Shown: positions 1-7,841 of the stretch, piece after piece
Position numbering within the stretch: position 1 is the stretch's first letter
Layout: every line of letters starts with the position of its first letter
Source of the DNA: Anabaena lutea FACHB-196
GTDB lineage: Bacteria > Cyanobacteriota > Cyanobacteriia > Cyanobacteriales > Nostocaceae
Direction of reading: 5' to 3'
Assembly (NCBI RefSeq): GCF_014698305.1
Contig: NZ_JACJST010000017.1
Coordinates: forward strand, 57,139 to 121,138
DNA: 64,000 bases
Translations under genes and position numbers: made by a program
Notes under the pieces: generated by a model
What the model was told of the DNA's origin: nothing
Database searches by the model: none
Seen by the model: only the letters and a program-made list of their open reading frames with translations

Positions 1-2
1 AG

Positions 3-77
3 CTCACTCACAACGTTGTCCTCAAAAAACCAGGTTGTCCCCATTGTTCACCAAAACAGGTGACAGGAAACAGGTGA
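3..77 (+). CDS. C-terminal end of a TOMM leader-binding (E1-like) protein, 5' partial
   Basis: Frame 3 is open from the window edge to a TGA at 75-77 and ends with a CPHC motif close to the C-terminus. A cysteine pair in this place is typical of the zinc-binding tail of the ThiF/E1-like protein that holds the precursor leader peptide for a YcaO cyclodehydratase. The gene lies just upstream of a YcaO gene and a SagB-type dehydrogenase, the usual order in TOMM clusters. Only about 24 residues are visible, so the call rests on the motif and the neighbours. The last codons run into a short GGTGACAG-type repeat that fills the gap before the YcaO start. Confidence 0.5.
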   Translation, partial: LTHNVVLKKPGCPHCSPKQVTGNR

Positions 78-133
78 CAGGTGACAGTGTAAAAAGTCAA
101 ATCTCAGCACTGTTTATGATAGGAGTGAACAAA

Positions 134-1444
134 GTGAATACAGCAATTGCTAGTCCCCGCTGGCGCGATTTAGTCAGCCCCCATACTGGCATCATTCGAG
201 CCATAGATAGATTCACCAAGCCTTATACAGAGTTCGAGTTTCCTGTTTTATGGCAAGCCGAATTAGCAAATTTCCAACTTCGCAAACAACAGGATGATTT
301 ACGCTACGGTGTAGGCAGGGGCATGACTGATGAACAAGCAATTTTCGGTGCTGTTGGCGAAGCTATAGAGAGATACTGCGGTGGTATTGTTGATTATGGG
401 CAATTGATTGTTAGTAGCTACGAAGAATTAGGTAATCGTGCCGTTCCTCCTTCAGTTTTTTCCTCTTTTTCTGACCAACAATACTCTGACCCAAATTTCC
501 CTTTTCCAGCGTTCAATCCCACAACGCAGACTTCGTGGATGAATGCCCTTTCCTTAGTCAGCAACCAACCGGTTTTAGTCCCAACATTCTTGGTTTATTT
601 GGACTGGGACGGTGATCAACCAGGAGATCATATTTTACCTGTTACTTCTAACGGCATGGCTAGTGGACCTTCTCTAGAGTTTGCTGCTTACCGTGGTTTG
701 TGCGAGTTAATTGAGCGCGATGCTTTCATCATTACTTGGTTAAACCGCCTACCTGCTCCGCGTATCTATTTCGACCACCGACCAGGAATAGAGACAGAAA
801 TTGCCCGCCACTACGCTCGATTTGGAATTGAGTTAGTTGCCTTCGATTTAACTACTGATATTCAAGTCCCGGTTGTCATGGCTATGTTAATTGACCATTC
901 GGGCAAAAGTCCGGCTGTGTCCACTGGTTTGGGATGTCATCTGGATGGGAAAACGGCTTTTCACAAGGCGATATTTGAAGTTTGTCAAGCCCGCTTTGGT
1001 GACATAGAACGTATGGCTACCGGCGTTGGGGCTAATCTCCATCAATATAGTGATGTTAAGTATTTGGATGATCACAACGCTTTTTTCTACACAACTGCTC
1101 GGCTGGGGGAGTTGGATTTCTTATTTCACCATGACCAATCCTGCAAAGTTGAAGATTTACTAACTTACGAATCTGGGTCTGAAGCAGAAAAATTGCAATC
1201 AGTAATTAGCAGACTCCATTCAGTTGGTTCTGAACCCTATTTAGTAGAAATTACAACTCCTGATATTGCGTCCCTTGGTTTCCGCGTAGTGCGGACTTTA
1301 GCCAGTGAGTTAGTGCCTATATATTTTGGTTATGGACAAGAGCCTCTGGGGACTCGGCGTTTATTCGAGGTTCCAGAAAGGTTGGGTTATGGTGGCCGAC
1401 GTACCGAAAATGACCTCAATCCTTGCCCACATCCTATGGCGTGA
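134..1444 (+). CDS. YcaO cyclodehydratase of a TOMM (azole RiPP) cluster
   Basis: YcaO proteins use ATP to cyclise Cys, Ser or Thr residues of a ribosomal peptide to azolines. The protein shows the family core: GEAIERYCGG near the N-terminus, YRGLCELIERDAF in the middle (acidic ATP/Mg-binding residues), and a C-terminus ending in PCPHP, which fits the PxPxP tail of azoline-forming YcaO proteins. The frame is open from a TTG at 35, but that extension is only repeat sequence (GGTGACAG units). I chose GTG at 134 because AGGAG at 121-125 sits 8 bases before it, giving 436 residues. ATG at 116 is an alternative. It lies between the leader-binding protein tail and the SagB-type gene. No precursor peptide gene is visible. 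Confidence 0.85.
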   Translation: MNTAIASPRWRDLVSPHTGIIRAIDRFTKPYTEFEFPVLWQAELANFQLRKQQDDLRYGVGRGMTDEQAIFGAVGEAIERYCGGIVDYGQLIVSSYEELGNRAVPPSVFSSFSDQQYSDPNFPFPAFNPTTQTSWMNALSLVSNQPVLVPTFLVYLDWDGDQPGDHILPVTSNGMASGPSLEFAAYRGLCELIERDAFIITWLNRLPAPRIYFDHRPGIETEIARHYARFGIELVAFDLTTDIQVPVVMAMLIDHSGKSPAVSTGLGCHLDGKTAFHKAIFEVCQARFGDIERMATGVGANLHQYSDVKYLDDHNAFFYTTARLGELDFLFHHDQSCKVEDLLTYESGSEAEKLQSVISRLHSVGSEPYLVEITTPDIASLGFRVVRTLASELVPIYFGYGQEPLGTRRLFEVPERLGYGGRRTENDLNPCPHPMA

Positions 1445-1800
1445 ACTACCATGCCGTGAGACGGACAGGGCTTCCCAATTCATCGGGAATAGCCTCCAGG
1501 ACTTCGTAGTTCTATTGGTCTGACATTCCCTCCAAGGGCAGGAGTCCTGATTCCCAAGACCCAAATCTTTTTCTTGCGACACTTACCTATTAGCTTGGTT
1601 TTCGCTTACGGCATTGGTGGTCAAAATCTTAAATATCTTACCAGAAAATCCTGGGGATTCGTCATGTATCTGATATTTGTTTTTGCTGTGCAAAAAATCA
1701 ATCCCAGATGCAATCCTCATCCTCCGCTCTCTATCTCCACCCTACGAGTACGTTGAGAGTAGGGACTTCCGCGATCCTTTAAAAAGAGGAAATTAGAGCA
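1445..1800. other. Intergenic region with stable stem-loops between YcaO and SagB genes
   Basis: There is no convincing gene in these 356 bases. Positions 1469-1494 form a bulged hairpin (GGCTTCCC paired with GGGAATAGCC). CAGGACT at 1497-1503 pairs with AGTCCTG at 1543-1549 and encloses a small CCCT/AGGG stem-loop at 1528-1538. The packed stems look like structured RNA or the end of a lost mobile element, but I cannot name a family. The SagB gene has a GAGGAAATTAGAGCA leader just before its ATG. Confidence 0.4.
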
Positions 1801-2544
1801 ATGCACAAAGCCAATGAACCCCTAGAGTTAGCTCTTCTCTATCATTTGAACTCTCCAGTCCCGAAAAGTTATGTCAAGCGTGTTCCGGCTACTGAACTGC
1901 GGTATCTGCCGGAGGCTCCTTTTCTAGAACTGCCGAAAGCACCACACGATAATCCGCTGTCTGAGCTTTTAGAGAGGCGTTCTTCTGTGCGATCATTTGA
2001 GAATCAGGTGATGCCACTCACCTCATTAGCTCAACTGCTCGACGCAGGATGTGGACTCAACGGGCTGCGTGAAGTGGATGGTCAATCCTATGAAGCTCGC
2101 AACTCTCCTTCTGCGGGAGGACTTTATCCCATTGAGATGTTCGTATCTACACAAGCGGTGGCAGGTCTGGCAGCCGGATTATATCACTATGAACCTCGCG
2201 GACACGGGCTTCATCGGGTTAGTGATGCAGTGCCGACAGATTTTTTAGAACCATTATTACAGCAGGATTACTTTGTGAATGCCAATGCTCTTTTTGTGTT
2301 GACATCGGTTTTTATGCGCTCAATGTCTAAATACGGTGCGCGGGGCTACCGCTTTGCGCTGTTGGAAGCTGGTCATCAAGCTGAAAATATATGTTTAATG
2401 GCTGTGCAATTGGGACTTGGCAGTCTTTGTATAGGTGGATTCCATGACATAAGTTTAAATACTATTTTGGGTATTGACGGGGAACGTCATGCTGCTATTT
2501 ACTGTGTTGCGGTCGGCACTAGTGCTATAAATATGAGCGCCTAA
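1801..2544 (+). CDS. SagB/ThcOx-type FMN dehydrogenase of the TOMM cluster
   Basis: This 247-residue nitroreductase-fold protein would oxidise azolines made by the YcaO enzyme to aromatic azoles, using FMN. It shows the SagB hallmarks: ERRSSVRSF at residues 58-66 (FMN phosphate contacts) and SPSAGGLYP at 102-110, followed by an EAGHQAENICLMAVQLGLGS helix near residue 190. The ATG is preceded by GAGGAAATTAGAGCA. It lies in the same direction as the YcaO gene but 356 bases away, so it may have its own promoter or share a transcript across the structured gap. Confidence 0.85.
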   Translation: MHKANEPLELALLYHLNSPVPKSYVKRVPATELRYLPEAPFLELPKAPHDNPLSELLERRSSVRSFENQVMPLTSLAQLLDAGCGLNGLREVDGQSYEARNSPSAGGLYPIEMFVSTQAVAGLAAGLYHYEPRGHGLHRVSDAVPTDFLEPLLQQDYFVNANALFVLTSVFMRSMSKYGARGYRFALLEAGHQAENICLMAVQLGLGSLCIGGFHDISLNTILGIDGERHAAIYCVAVGTSAINMSA

Positions 2545-2547
2545 AAA

Positions 2548-2576
2548 GCAGGTATACATTTTTGTTGTATACCCGC
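2548..2576 (-). terminator. Terminator between convergent genes
   Basis: GCAGGTATACA (2548-2558) pairs with TGTATACCCGC (2566-2576) around a 7-base loop. Read on the minus strand the stem is followed by TTTTTAG, so it best serves the minus-strand gene at 2588-2899. It may also stop plus-strand transcription from the SagB gene. Confidence 0.7.
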
Positions 2577-2587
2577 TTCACTTGAAT

Positions 2588-2899
2588 TTATTTAGGGCTG
2601 GGTTTAGGTGTAGGAGTACCAAGAATGTAATCGCGGCAAGCTTTGGTATCAACAGGCGCTCCTTTTTTAGGATTACAAGGATTTGCCTTTTTATCAGCGT
2701 CAGTATTTCTATTTATGGGAGCCTTGATAGGTTTTTCCCAAGGACACCGGATAGGTCTGCCTTTGTCATTAAGACATGGTACCTGCTGTTCAACATTATC
2801 AACTTGTGTAGTTAATGATTGTTGTTGTGCTATGGCAACAGGGGAAAATAGCACGGTCGCTAAAAGTGTGGTACTCATTAATTTCTGAAGACGATGCAT
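2588..2899 (-). CDS. Small secreted four-cysteine protein, function unknown
   Basis: This 103-residue protein begins with a basic residue pair and a hydrophobic stretch ending in VAIAQ, a likely Sec signal peptide cleaved after about residue 24. The mature part has four cysteines (PCLNDKGRPIRCPW, NPCNP, KACRDY), which could form two disulfides in the periplasm or outside the cell. It ends in a proline/threonine/lysine tail. It faces the SagB gene and shares the terminator between them. I do not recognise a family. The signal peptide argues against a cytoplasmic TOMM precursor. Confidence 0.6.
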   Translation of the reverse strand: MHRLQKLMSTTLLATVLFSPVAIAQQQSLTTQVDNVEQQVPCLNDKGRPIRCPWEKPIKAPINRNTDADKKANPCNPKKGAPVDTKACRDYILGTPTPKPSPK

Positions 2900-3049
2900 A
2901 ATAAAATTCTCTGTTTAAGTCCGTACTACTTTAAGTAGGATTCACCTTTCTGATTTATGCATATTCGTTACTGTGCTAGATCTGGATATCGGACAAAATA
3001 TAATATTTATAAGTACGTAGGGTGGATTGAGAGTAGTTCTTGTAGATGA

Positions 3050-3308
3050 TATAGAAATAATATTTGATTTTTGAAATATACGTAGGTAGGGCTATGCCTT
3101 ACAAACCATTGCTGCGGTGGGCAATGCCCACCCTACGAGACTTAAAATTTTATCGAAACAATCGGGTCTAAAACCTCGCCTTTTAAGGCGAAAAGTTTTT
3201 GGAGCGGGGCATAAATCCCCGTTACAAAAACGGCCTTCTGCCTCCTGCCTCCTGCCTTCGTTAAGGCTACGCCACGCAAGCTATCAGATATCATTTATGA
3301 TTCCTATA
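3050..3308. repeat. MITE-like element, family A, copy 1
   Basis: The ends are imperfect inverted repeats of the type TATAGRAAT...ATATTTGA, matching the second copy at 10547-10694 in opposite orientation. The core carries a GGTGGGCAATGCCCACC palindrome (about 3116-3134) and an AAGCTATC/GGCTACGCC segment. Relative to copy 2 it holds about 110 extra bases (about 3152-3265), containing a GCGGGGC...CCCCGT hairpin and a CTGCCTC array. There is no transposase, so it would be non-autonomous. A fragment of the same family lies at 32730-32776, and the palindrome alone recurs near 8983-9005. Confidence 0.65.
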
Positions 3309-3496
3309 GGACTTACGCATTGACAGAAAATACAAAATATGAGTTATAAAAAAACCGATATGTCGTAGGGGTTTAGCATTGCTAAACCCCTACAGCACGG
3401 ATCTATTTACCATCAAAGTAATCATTAATCAAAGCCTAAAACGACCTATTTTCGTAAAATCATACCATGATTAATTTGTACAGTGCGTAAGTCCTA
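3307..3496. repeat. MITE-like element, family B, copy 1
   Basis: The 190-base segment is bounded by TAGGACTTACGCA and its inverse TGCGTAAGTCCTA. Its centre holds a strong palindrome (GTAGGGGTTTAGC/GCTAAACCCCTAC, about 3366-3394). A second copy lies at 19216-19408 with the same ends and central palindrome. It abuts or overlaps the family A element by two bases, suggesting one inserted at the edge of the other. No coding sequence is present. Confidence 0.7.
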
Positions 3497-3601
3497 CTCT
3501 AATCAGTCGGGTATCTGATAGCGCCGCGTGGAATAAGTCATACATAAGCGATTTTTACAAATCAGGTAAAATTTCTATATCATCCATCAAAAATAAATAA
3601 T

Positions 3602-3644
3602 AAACCTCAATTTTGTCATGCTAAGTTGAGGTTTCTTTATTTTT
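3602..3644 (+). terminator. Orphan Rho-independent terminator
   Basis: AAACCTCAA (3602-3610) pairs with TTGAGGTTT (3626-3634), followed by the T-rich tail CTTTATTTTT. No plus-strand gene precedes it, since only repeat elements lie upstream. It may end a small unannotated transcript or be the remnant of a lost gene. The rest of 3645-3936 holds nothing I can name. Confidence 0.55.
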
Positions 3645-3936
3645 AAGAAATAAGGAATAAATTCACAGCTACTAAAGCTAAACTAGATAAAACCTCACTT
3701 GTTTGTGGAAATCCCCAAAAAGAAGTCATCCAATTTCTGAGGATGCTTTATGAAGGCACTGGTGTGATTTAATCTATGACGGTGTTGTACTTTTGTCTAA
3801 CATATCCTACAGGTTGGGATATCTTTTTAATTGGAAGTTACTGCAACTTTGATACTCATCTCACTAAACTTTAAGATTAAATGCAAGGTTGAAAGACAGG
3901 GAGATATTGACATTTAAACTACAAAAGGTAGGCATT

Positions 3937-4812
3937 ATGAATCCCCGCGCGCTGCTGTTAATAAACCGTCATTCCCGTCAAGGAAAAGAACGCCTCTCGG
4001 AAGCTATTCATTGTCTGGAGACACTTGGTTTTCATGTGATTCCTGAATCTACAGAAAACCCAACACATTTGGGTGATGTTATTAGGAACTACCAGCATGA
4101 GATAGATTTAGTGATAGTTGGAGGTGGTGATGGTACTCTCAATGCCGCAGTAGAGGCTATAGTTGATACTCAATTACCTTTGGGAATTTTGCCTTTGGGA
4201 ACTGCTAATGATTTAGCCAGAACGTTGGGAATTCCCAATTCTCTACCGGAAGCTTGTCAAATTATTGCCGGTGGACAGTTGCGACGTATTGATTTGGGTT
4301 GGGTAAATGGTAAGTACTTTTTTAATGTTGCCAGTTTGGGATTAAGTGTAAAAATTACCCAGCGATTAACCAAAGAAGTTAAACGTCGTTGGGGAATATT
4401 TGCTTATGCTGCCACTGCGTTACAAGTTATTTGGGAATCTCGCCCTTTTCATGCAGAAATTCGCATCAATAACCAATCAGTTCATGTCAAAACTGTCCAA
4501 ATTGCTGTAGGCAATGGTCGCTATTATGGTGGTGGAATGGCTGTATTTCATGATGCTACAATAGATGATCAAAGATTGGATCTGTATAGTTTGGAAATTA
4601 AGCATTGGTGGGAAATTATACCCTTACTCCCAGCCATGCGCCAAGGTAGACATATACATTGGCAGAATGTCCGCGCTATCCAAGGGCAGGAGATTGAAGT
4701 ATATACTCGTAAACCACGCCCTATAAATACAGATGGGGAAATAACGACACATACTCCCGCTGTGTTTCGTGTGATTCCTAAAGCTATAGGTGTTTTGGTG
4801 CCACCACTATAA
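3937..4812 (+). CDS. YegS/DagK-family lipid kinase
   Basis: The 291-residue protein has the diacylglycerol/sphingosine kinase catalytic domain: an N-terminal LLLINRHSRQG strand, the nucleotide-binding VGGGDGTLN at residues 61-69 and LPLGTANDLARTLG at about 86-98. Such enzymes phosphorylate diacylglycerol or related lipids at the membrane; the exact substrate cannot be read here. The frame is open from a TTG at 3889, but ATG at 3937 fits the usual family start and has AGGTAGG before it. It is followed 39 bases later by an exoD-like gene, so the two may be co-transcribed. Confidence 0.8.
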   Translation: MNPRALLLINRHSRQGKERLSEAIHCLETLGFHVIPESTENPTHLGDVIRNYQHEIDLVIVGGGDGTLNAAVEAIVDTQLPLGILPLGTANDLARTLGIPNSLPEACQIIAGGQLRRIDLGWVNGKYFFNVASLGLSVKITQRLTKEVKRRWGIFAYAATALQVIWESRPFHAEIRINNQSVHVKTVQIAVGNGRYYGGGMAVFHDATIDDQRLDLYSLEIKHWWEIIPLLPAMRQGRHIHWQNVRAIQGQEIEVYTRKPRPINTDGEITTHTPAVFRVIPKAIGVLVPPL

Positions 4813-4851
4813 TCTATCTATGGTGGTCATTCCCTATCCCTTAGCACCAAA

Positions 4852-5463
4852 ATGCATTTGAGCTTTTCTCAAGACATTAAGTCTTTACTCCAACGTTTAG
4901 CCCAACAGCCACTGACTCTTGGTCATATTTTGGCGGAAACTTCCGAACGGGGTTTTAGCTTGGTGATTGCATTATTAGTTTTGCCGTTTTTGTTTCCGAT
5001 GCCACCGGGGTTGACTGGCCCTTTTGGTGGTGCTTGCTTAATATTATCATTGCAAATGGTTTTGGGCAGGCGATCGCCTTGGTTGCCCAAAAAAATCGCT
5101 AACTACCAGTTTCCTCGCGCTTTTGCTCAGATCATCTTACACAATCTACATCGGGTAACTAGGGTGTTAGAGAAAATTGCCCGTCCCCGATTGGCAAGAA
5201 TAGCGAATAATCATTGGACTTGGCAATTGAATGGGCTTTGTATCTCTTGGTTGACATTGTTACTAATTTTACCAATTCCCTTTACCAATCCTATCCCCAC
5301 CGTGGCTATATTACTTTTGGCTGTTGCCACTATTGAGTCTGACGGTTTGCTAATGTGCATTAGCTACGTTTTTACGGCCTTGATTACTTTGTTATTTGGG
5401 TTTATTGGTTATGCACTGTGGTTAGCCCCCAATTTGCTGCCTGCGATTTTTTCTCCTGGCTAA
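4852..5463 (+). CDS. ExoD-like integral membrane protein
   Basis: The 203-residue protein matches the ExoD family in its N-terminal pattern TLGHILAETSERGFSLVIALLVLPFLFPMPPG and in several hydrophobic segments towards the C-terminus (about residues 125-145 and 165-190). ExoD was first linked to exopolysaccharide synthesis and alkaline tolerance in rhizobia. Its biochemical role is unclear, so this is a family call only. It follows the lipid kinase by 39 bases in the same direction, which fits a small envelope operon. Confidence 0.75.
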   Translation: MHLSFSQDIKSLLQRLAQQPLTLGHILAETSERGFSLVIALLVLPFLFPMPPGLTGPFGGACLILSLQMVLGRRSPWLPKKIANYQFPRAFAQIILHNLHRVTRVLEKIARPRLARIANNHWTWQLNGLCISWLTLLLILPIPFTNPIPTVAILLLAVATIESDGLLMCISYVFTALITLLFGFIGYALWLAPNLLPAIFSPG

Positions 5464-6065
5464 TGTCATCCTCTAACAGGATTTTAGATTTTGGATTGAT
5501 TCCACGGATAACTCCGCTGGCACTGTACCATTAAGAAATTATTGGTCAGTAGATCACAAAATTATCTGTTGAGGCTGGGTGTTCCTTAACTCGGCTTTAG
5601 ATCAATGAAATTTGTTACAAATATATATACTATTCTTAGTTGTAAGCTGCTAATGTAGACTATATAAAATAAAACACTAAAAAAAATCGAGTTAGGCAAA
5701 TCAGTCATCCTAATTTTTTGTCCTATTTTCACTCAATCTGGAAAGGTTCTGTTTTTTAGAAAACTGTTTTTACTAATAGAAATACACAATTAAGCAATCC
5801 AGTATTGCGAAAATAAAACCCCCAGCCATAAGGTGAGGGATATAATATAATTAAGGTGCATCTACTATTTTCTTATCCGTCTGAGTTCTAACCATCTCCG
5901 GAAGATTTCGGTTAGTCAAAGGATTTTTTGTATAGAACTTAGAAAAAGGTTTAGTTAAACCCCCAGTTTCCACTCTGAGGGCAATTAGTCAATTAAGGTA
6001 TATATACTTCCGCCTGTGTTTTGGCTGAATCAGGACGAATTTAGCCTCCTTGCATCCAAAACCGA
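5464..6065. other. Intergenic region, AT-rich, no gene seen
   Basis: I see no credible open frame, tRNA or strong terminator in these 600 bases between the ExoD-like gene and the convergent aroB gene. It includes short AT-rich runs (for example around 5625-5690), but none has the paired ends of the mobile repeats seen elsewhere in the window. Confidence 0.5.
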
Positions 6066-7160
6066 TCATTGCATTTTCTGCAATACTAGTCGAACCGTAT
6101 CTGATGTCACCTCGTCGGTAACTTTCACTTCACCAATTTGGGTTGGTAACACAAAGCGAACTTTACCGGATTTGACTTTTTTATCTAATTGCAAAGCATC
6201 AATAATCGCTTCAATATCTAAATCTGCTGGTAATTGTGTTGGTAAACCGGCTTTTTTAATTAAGGCGTTTTGACGTTCTGTGTCTACTTTTTGCCACAGA
6301 CCCAATTCTACGGCAATTTCCCCTGCGGCTACCATACCAATTCCTACGGCTTCACCGTGTTTTAGCAGACGATAGCCTGTTAAGCTTTCTACTGCATGAC
6401 CGATAGTATGACCATAGTTAAGAATTGCCCGTAATCCAGATTCTTTTTCATCTTTGCTGACAACATCTGCTTTCGCTTGACAAGAATGGGTTATTATGTA
6501 ATTTATCAGGTCGGATTTTACATAGCGGAGTTGGTCAAGGTGTTTACTCGCTTCCAATTGGGTGAACAATTCAGCGTTCCAAATTACGCCGTACTTGATT
6601 ACCTCCGCCATTCCCGCCCGAAACTCTCGCACTGGCAGAGTTTTTAAGACTTCTGGGTCAATTACAACCTGGCGCGGTTGATGAAATGCGCCAATTAAGT
6701 TTTTACCGTAGGGATGATTTACGCCGGTTTTACCGCCAATTGCCGAATCTACCATTGCTAAGAGACTGGTAGGAATTTGCACCACATTAATTCCTCTCAA
6801 CCATGTAGCGGCGGCAAACCCAGTCATATCACCGATAACGCCTCCCCCCAAAGCCACCATTGTGGAGGAACGTTCTAGGCGGTTTTCCAGGGCGATGTCA
6901 TAGAGTTTTTGAATAGAGTTAAGGGTTTTGTAGCGTTCCCCAGGTGGCAAGTTGTAACTTGTGACTTCAAAGCCGGCATTTTTTAAGGATGCGATCGCTC
7001 TTTCGCCATAATATTTAAATATCATCGGGTTGGAAACTAGCAATACCTTCTTGCCTAGCTGCAAACCCGCCATTTGTTCACCTAGCTGATCTAAACTTCC
7101 CGGTGCGATCGCAATATCATAAGACTTTTCTGGTATATCTACTTTAATTACAGAAGTCAT
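6066..7160 (-). CDS. aroB: 3-dehydroquinate synthase
   Basis: AroB converts DAHP to 3-dehydroquinate, the second step of the shikimate pathway, using NAD and a divalent metal. The 364-residue length is normal. Family motifs are clear: the NAD-binding [21 protein letters not shown] segment, [19 protein letters not shown], and the metal-ligand motifs MAEVIKYG and [11 protein letters not shown], followed by [14 protein letters not shown] at 7160 matches the expected N-terminus. It stands alone in this stretch, with petL divergent about 170 bases away. Confidence 0.97.
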   Translation of the reverse strand: MTSVIKVDIPEKSYDIAIAPGSLDQLGEQMAGLQLGKKVLLVSNPMIFKYYGERAIASLKNAGFEVTSYNLPPGERYKTLNSIQKLYDIALENRLERSSTMVALGGGVIGDMTGFAAATWLRGINVVQIPTSLLAMVDSAIGGKTGVNHPYGKNLIGAFHQPRQVVIDPEVLKTLPVREFRAGMAEVIKYGVIWNAELFTQLEASKHLDQLRYVKSDLINYIITHSCQAKADVVSKDEKESGLRAILNYGHTIGHAVESLTGYRLLKHGEAVGIGMVAAGEIAVELGLWQKVDTERQNALIKKAGLPTQLPADLDIEAIIDALQLDKKVKSGKVRFVLPTQIGEVKVTDEVTSDTVRLVLQKMQ

Positions 7161-7225
7161 TTTCTAACCCTAATATAAGCGTGGGCTGTATTTTAGCGTA
7201 ATTTGGGGACTGGGAAAGAATTCTT

Positions 7226-7290
7226 GTGAATTACGAATTACGTTCGCGGAGCGTTTCCGTAGGAAATATTACGAATTACGAATTATTAAT
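7226..7290. repeat. AATTACG heptamer array split by a small palindromic repeat
   Basis: AATTACG units flank an inserted segment that contains TTCGCGGAGCG and TTTCCGTAGGAAA, two short palindromic blocks. The same TTCGCGGAGCG block occurs in the insert within the glycerate kinase gene (18118-18162). It lies between the divergent aroB and petL genes. Confidence 0.6.
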
Positions 7291-7329
7291 GATTCAATAT
7301 AAATAGGTAACTAATGTGGAGAAACACAA

Positions 7330-7422
7330 ATGGCTGTAGTTGAATATGTTGTATTTTTAGGCGTGTTCATGGGCATAGCTGTTGGCTTGCTGTTTGGTCT
7401 GCGTTCTGCGAAGATCATTTAG
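7330..7422 (+). CDS. petL: Cytochrome b6-f complex subunit PetL
   Basis: This 30-residue frame encodes one transmembrane helix and ends in LLFGLRSAKII, matching the conserved GLLFGLR-AKI end of cyanobacterial PetL. PetL is a peripheral single-helix subunit of the cytochrome b6-f complex in the thylakoid membrane, important for dimer stability. GTGGAGAAA lies just before the ATG as a good ribosome site. The N-terminus (MAVVEYVVFLGVF) differs slightly from the MLAIVAYIGFLALF type I remember from Nostoc. A CCCCCC/GGGGGG hairpin follows 58 bases later. Confidence 0.88.
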   Translation: MAVVEYVVFLGVFMGIAVGLLFGLRSAKII

Positions 7423-7480
7423 TATTCAGTCAGTTTGATTTTAACCCCTGTAGTACACGAACTTTCTCTGGTACTATATG

Positions 7481-7500
7481 CCCCCCTTAAAAAAGGGGGG
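7481..7500. repeat. C6/G6 hairpin downstream of petL
   Basis: CCCCCC (7481-7486) pairs with GGGGGG (7495-7500) around TTAAAAAA, within a longer GCCC...GGGC context. This kind of hairpin is scattered in Nostocales genomes. It lacks a T-tail, so it is either a weak terminator or an RNA-stabilising 3' end for petL. Confidence 0.5.
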
Positions 7501-7590
7501 TTAGGGCAATACTCGTCAGTCAAGAGGAAAGGAGAAGATAAAACCTCTAACCCCGCCGTATAAATCTTGACTACTTAAAAAGCTTTCTCA

Positions 7591-7836
7591 TTAATTAAGC
7601 TGAATTGCTTTCTTGCTACGCTTTAACTGTTTCCAAAGATTCTGAATTTGCTTGTAAGCTTCCTCTGGAGCTATTTTACCACCAGTTTGCAAACTACAAA
7701 TATAATTCACTCGTTGAGAAAATTCTTGCAAGTGTAAATTAAATTGTAGATACTCTGTCTTCAATTCTCCATGATATTGATTACGAGGATAGAGAAAATC
7801 AGATAATTCGGTCAGAAAATCAGAACTTGTATTCAT
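7591..7836 (-). CDS. DUF7219-family small protein
   Basis: The 81-residue protein contains the pattern FLYPRNQYHGE, LQEFSQRVNYICSLQTGGKI and EEAYKQIQNLWKQLKRSKK, which I recognise as the conserved cyanobacterial family DUF7219. It has no signal peptide or membrane segment, and its function is unknown. The frame extends upstream to 7965, but that part overlaps the preceding hydrolase. ATG at 7836 leaves a 5-base gap after the hydrolase stop, so the two are almost certainly co-transcribed. Confidence 0.75.
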   Translation of the reverse strand: MNTSSDFLTELSDFLYPRNQYHGELKTEYLQFNLHLQEFSQRVNYICSLQTGGKIAPEEAYKQIQNLWKQLKRSKKAIQLN

Positions 7837-7841
7837 AGGAT

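Noticed and set aside
1361..1582. Minus-strand open frame of 73 codons next to the YcaO gene end
   Set aside because: It overlaps the YcaO C-terminus and the stem-loop region, has no ribosome site and shows no domain.
2588..2899. Candidate TOMM precursor peptide
   Set aside because: It has a Sec signal peptide and lies on the opposite strand, and its four cysteines are not in a core-like heterocyclisable tail.
3668..3772. Open stretch ending in EVIQFLRMLYEGTGVI before a TAA
   Set aside because: It has no start codon or ribosome site and is too short to assign; at most it is the remnant of a lost gene.
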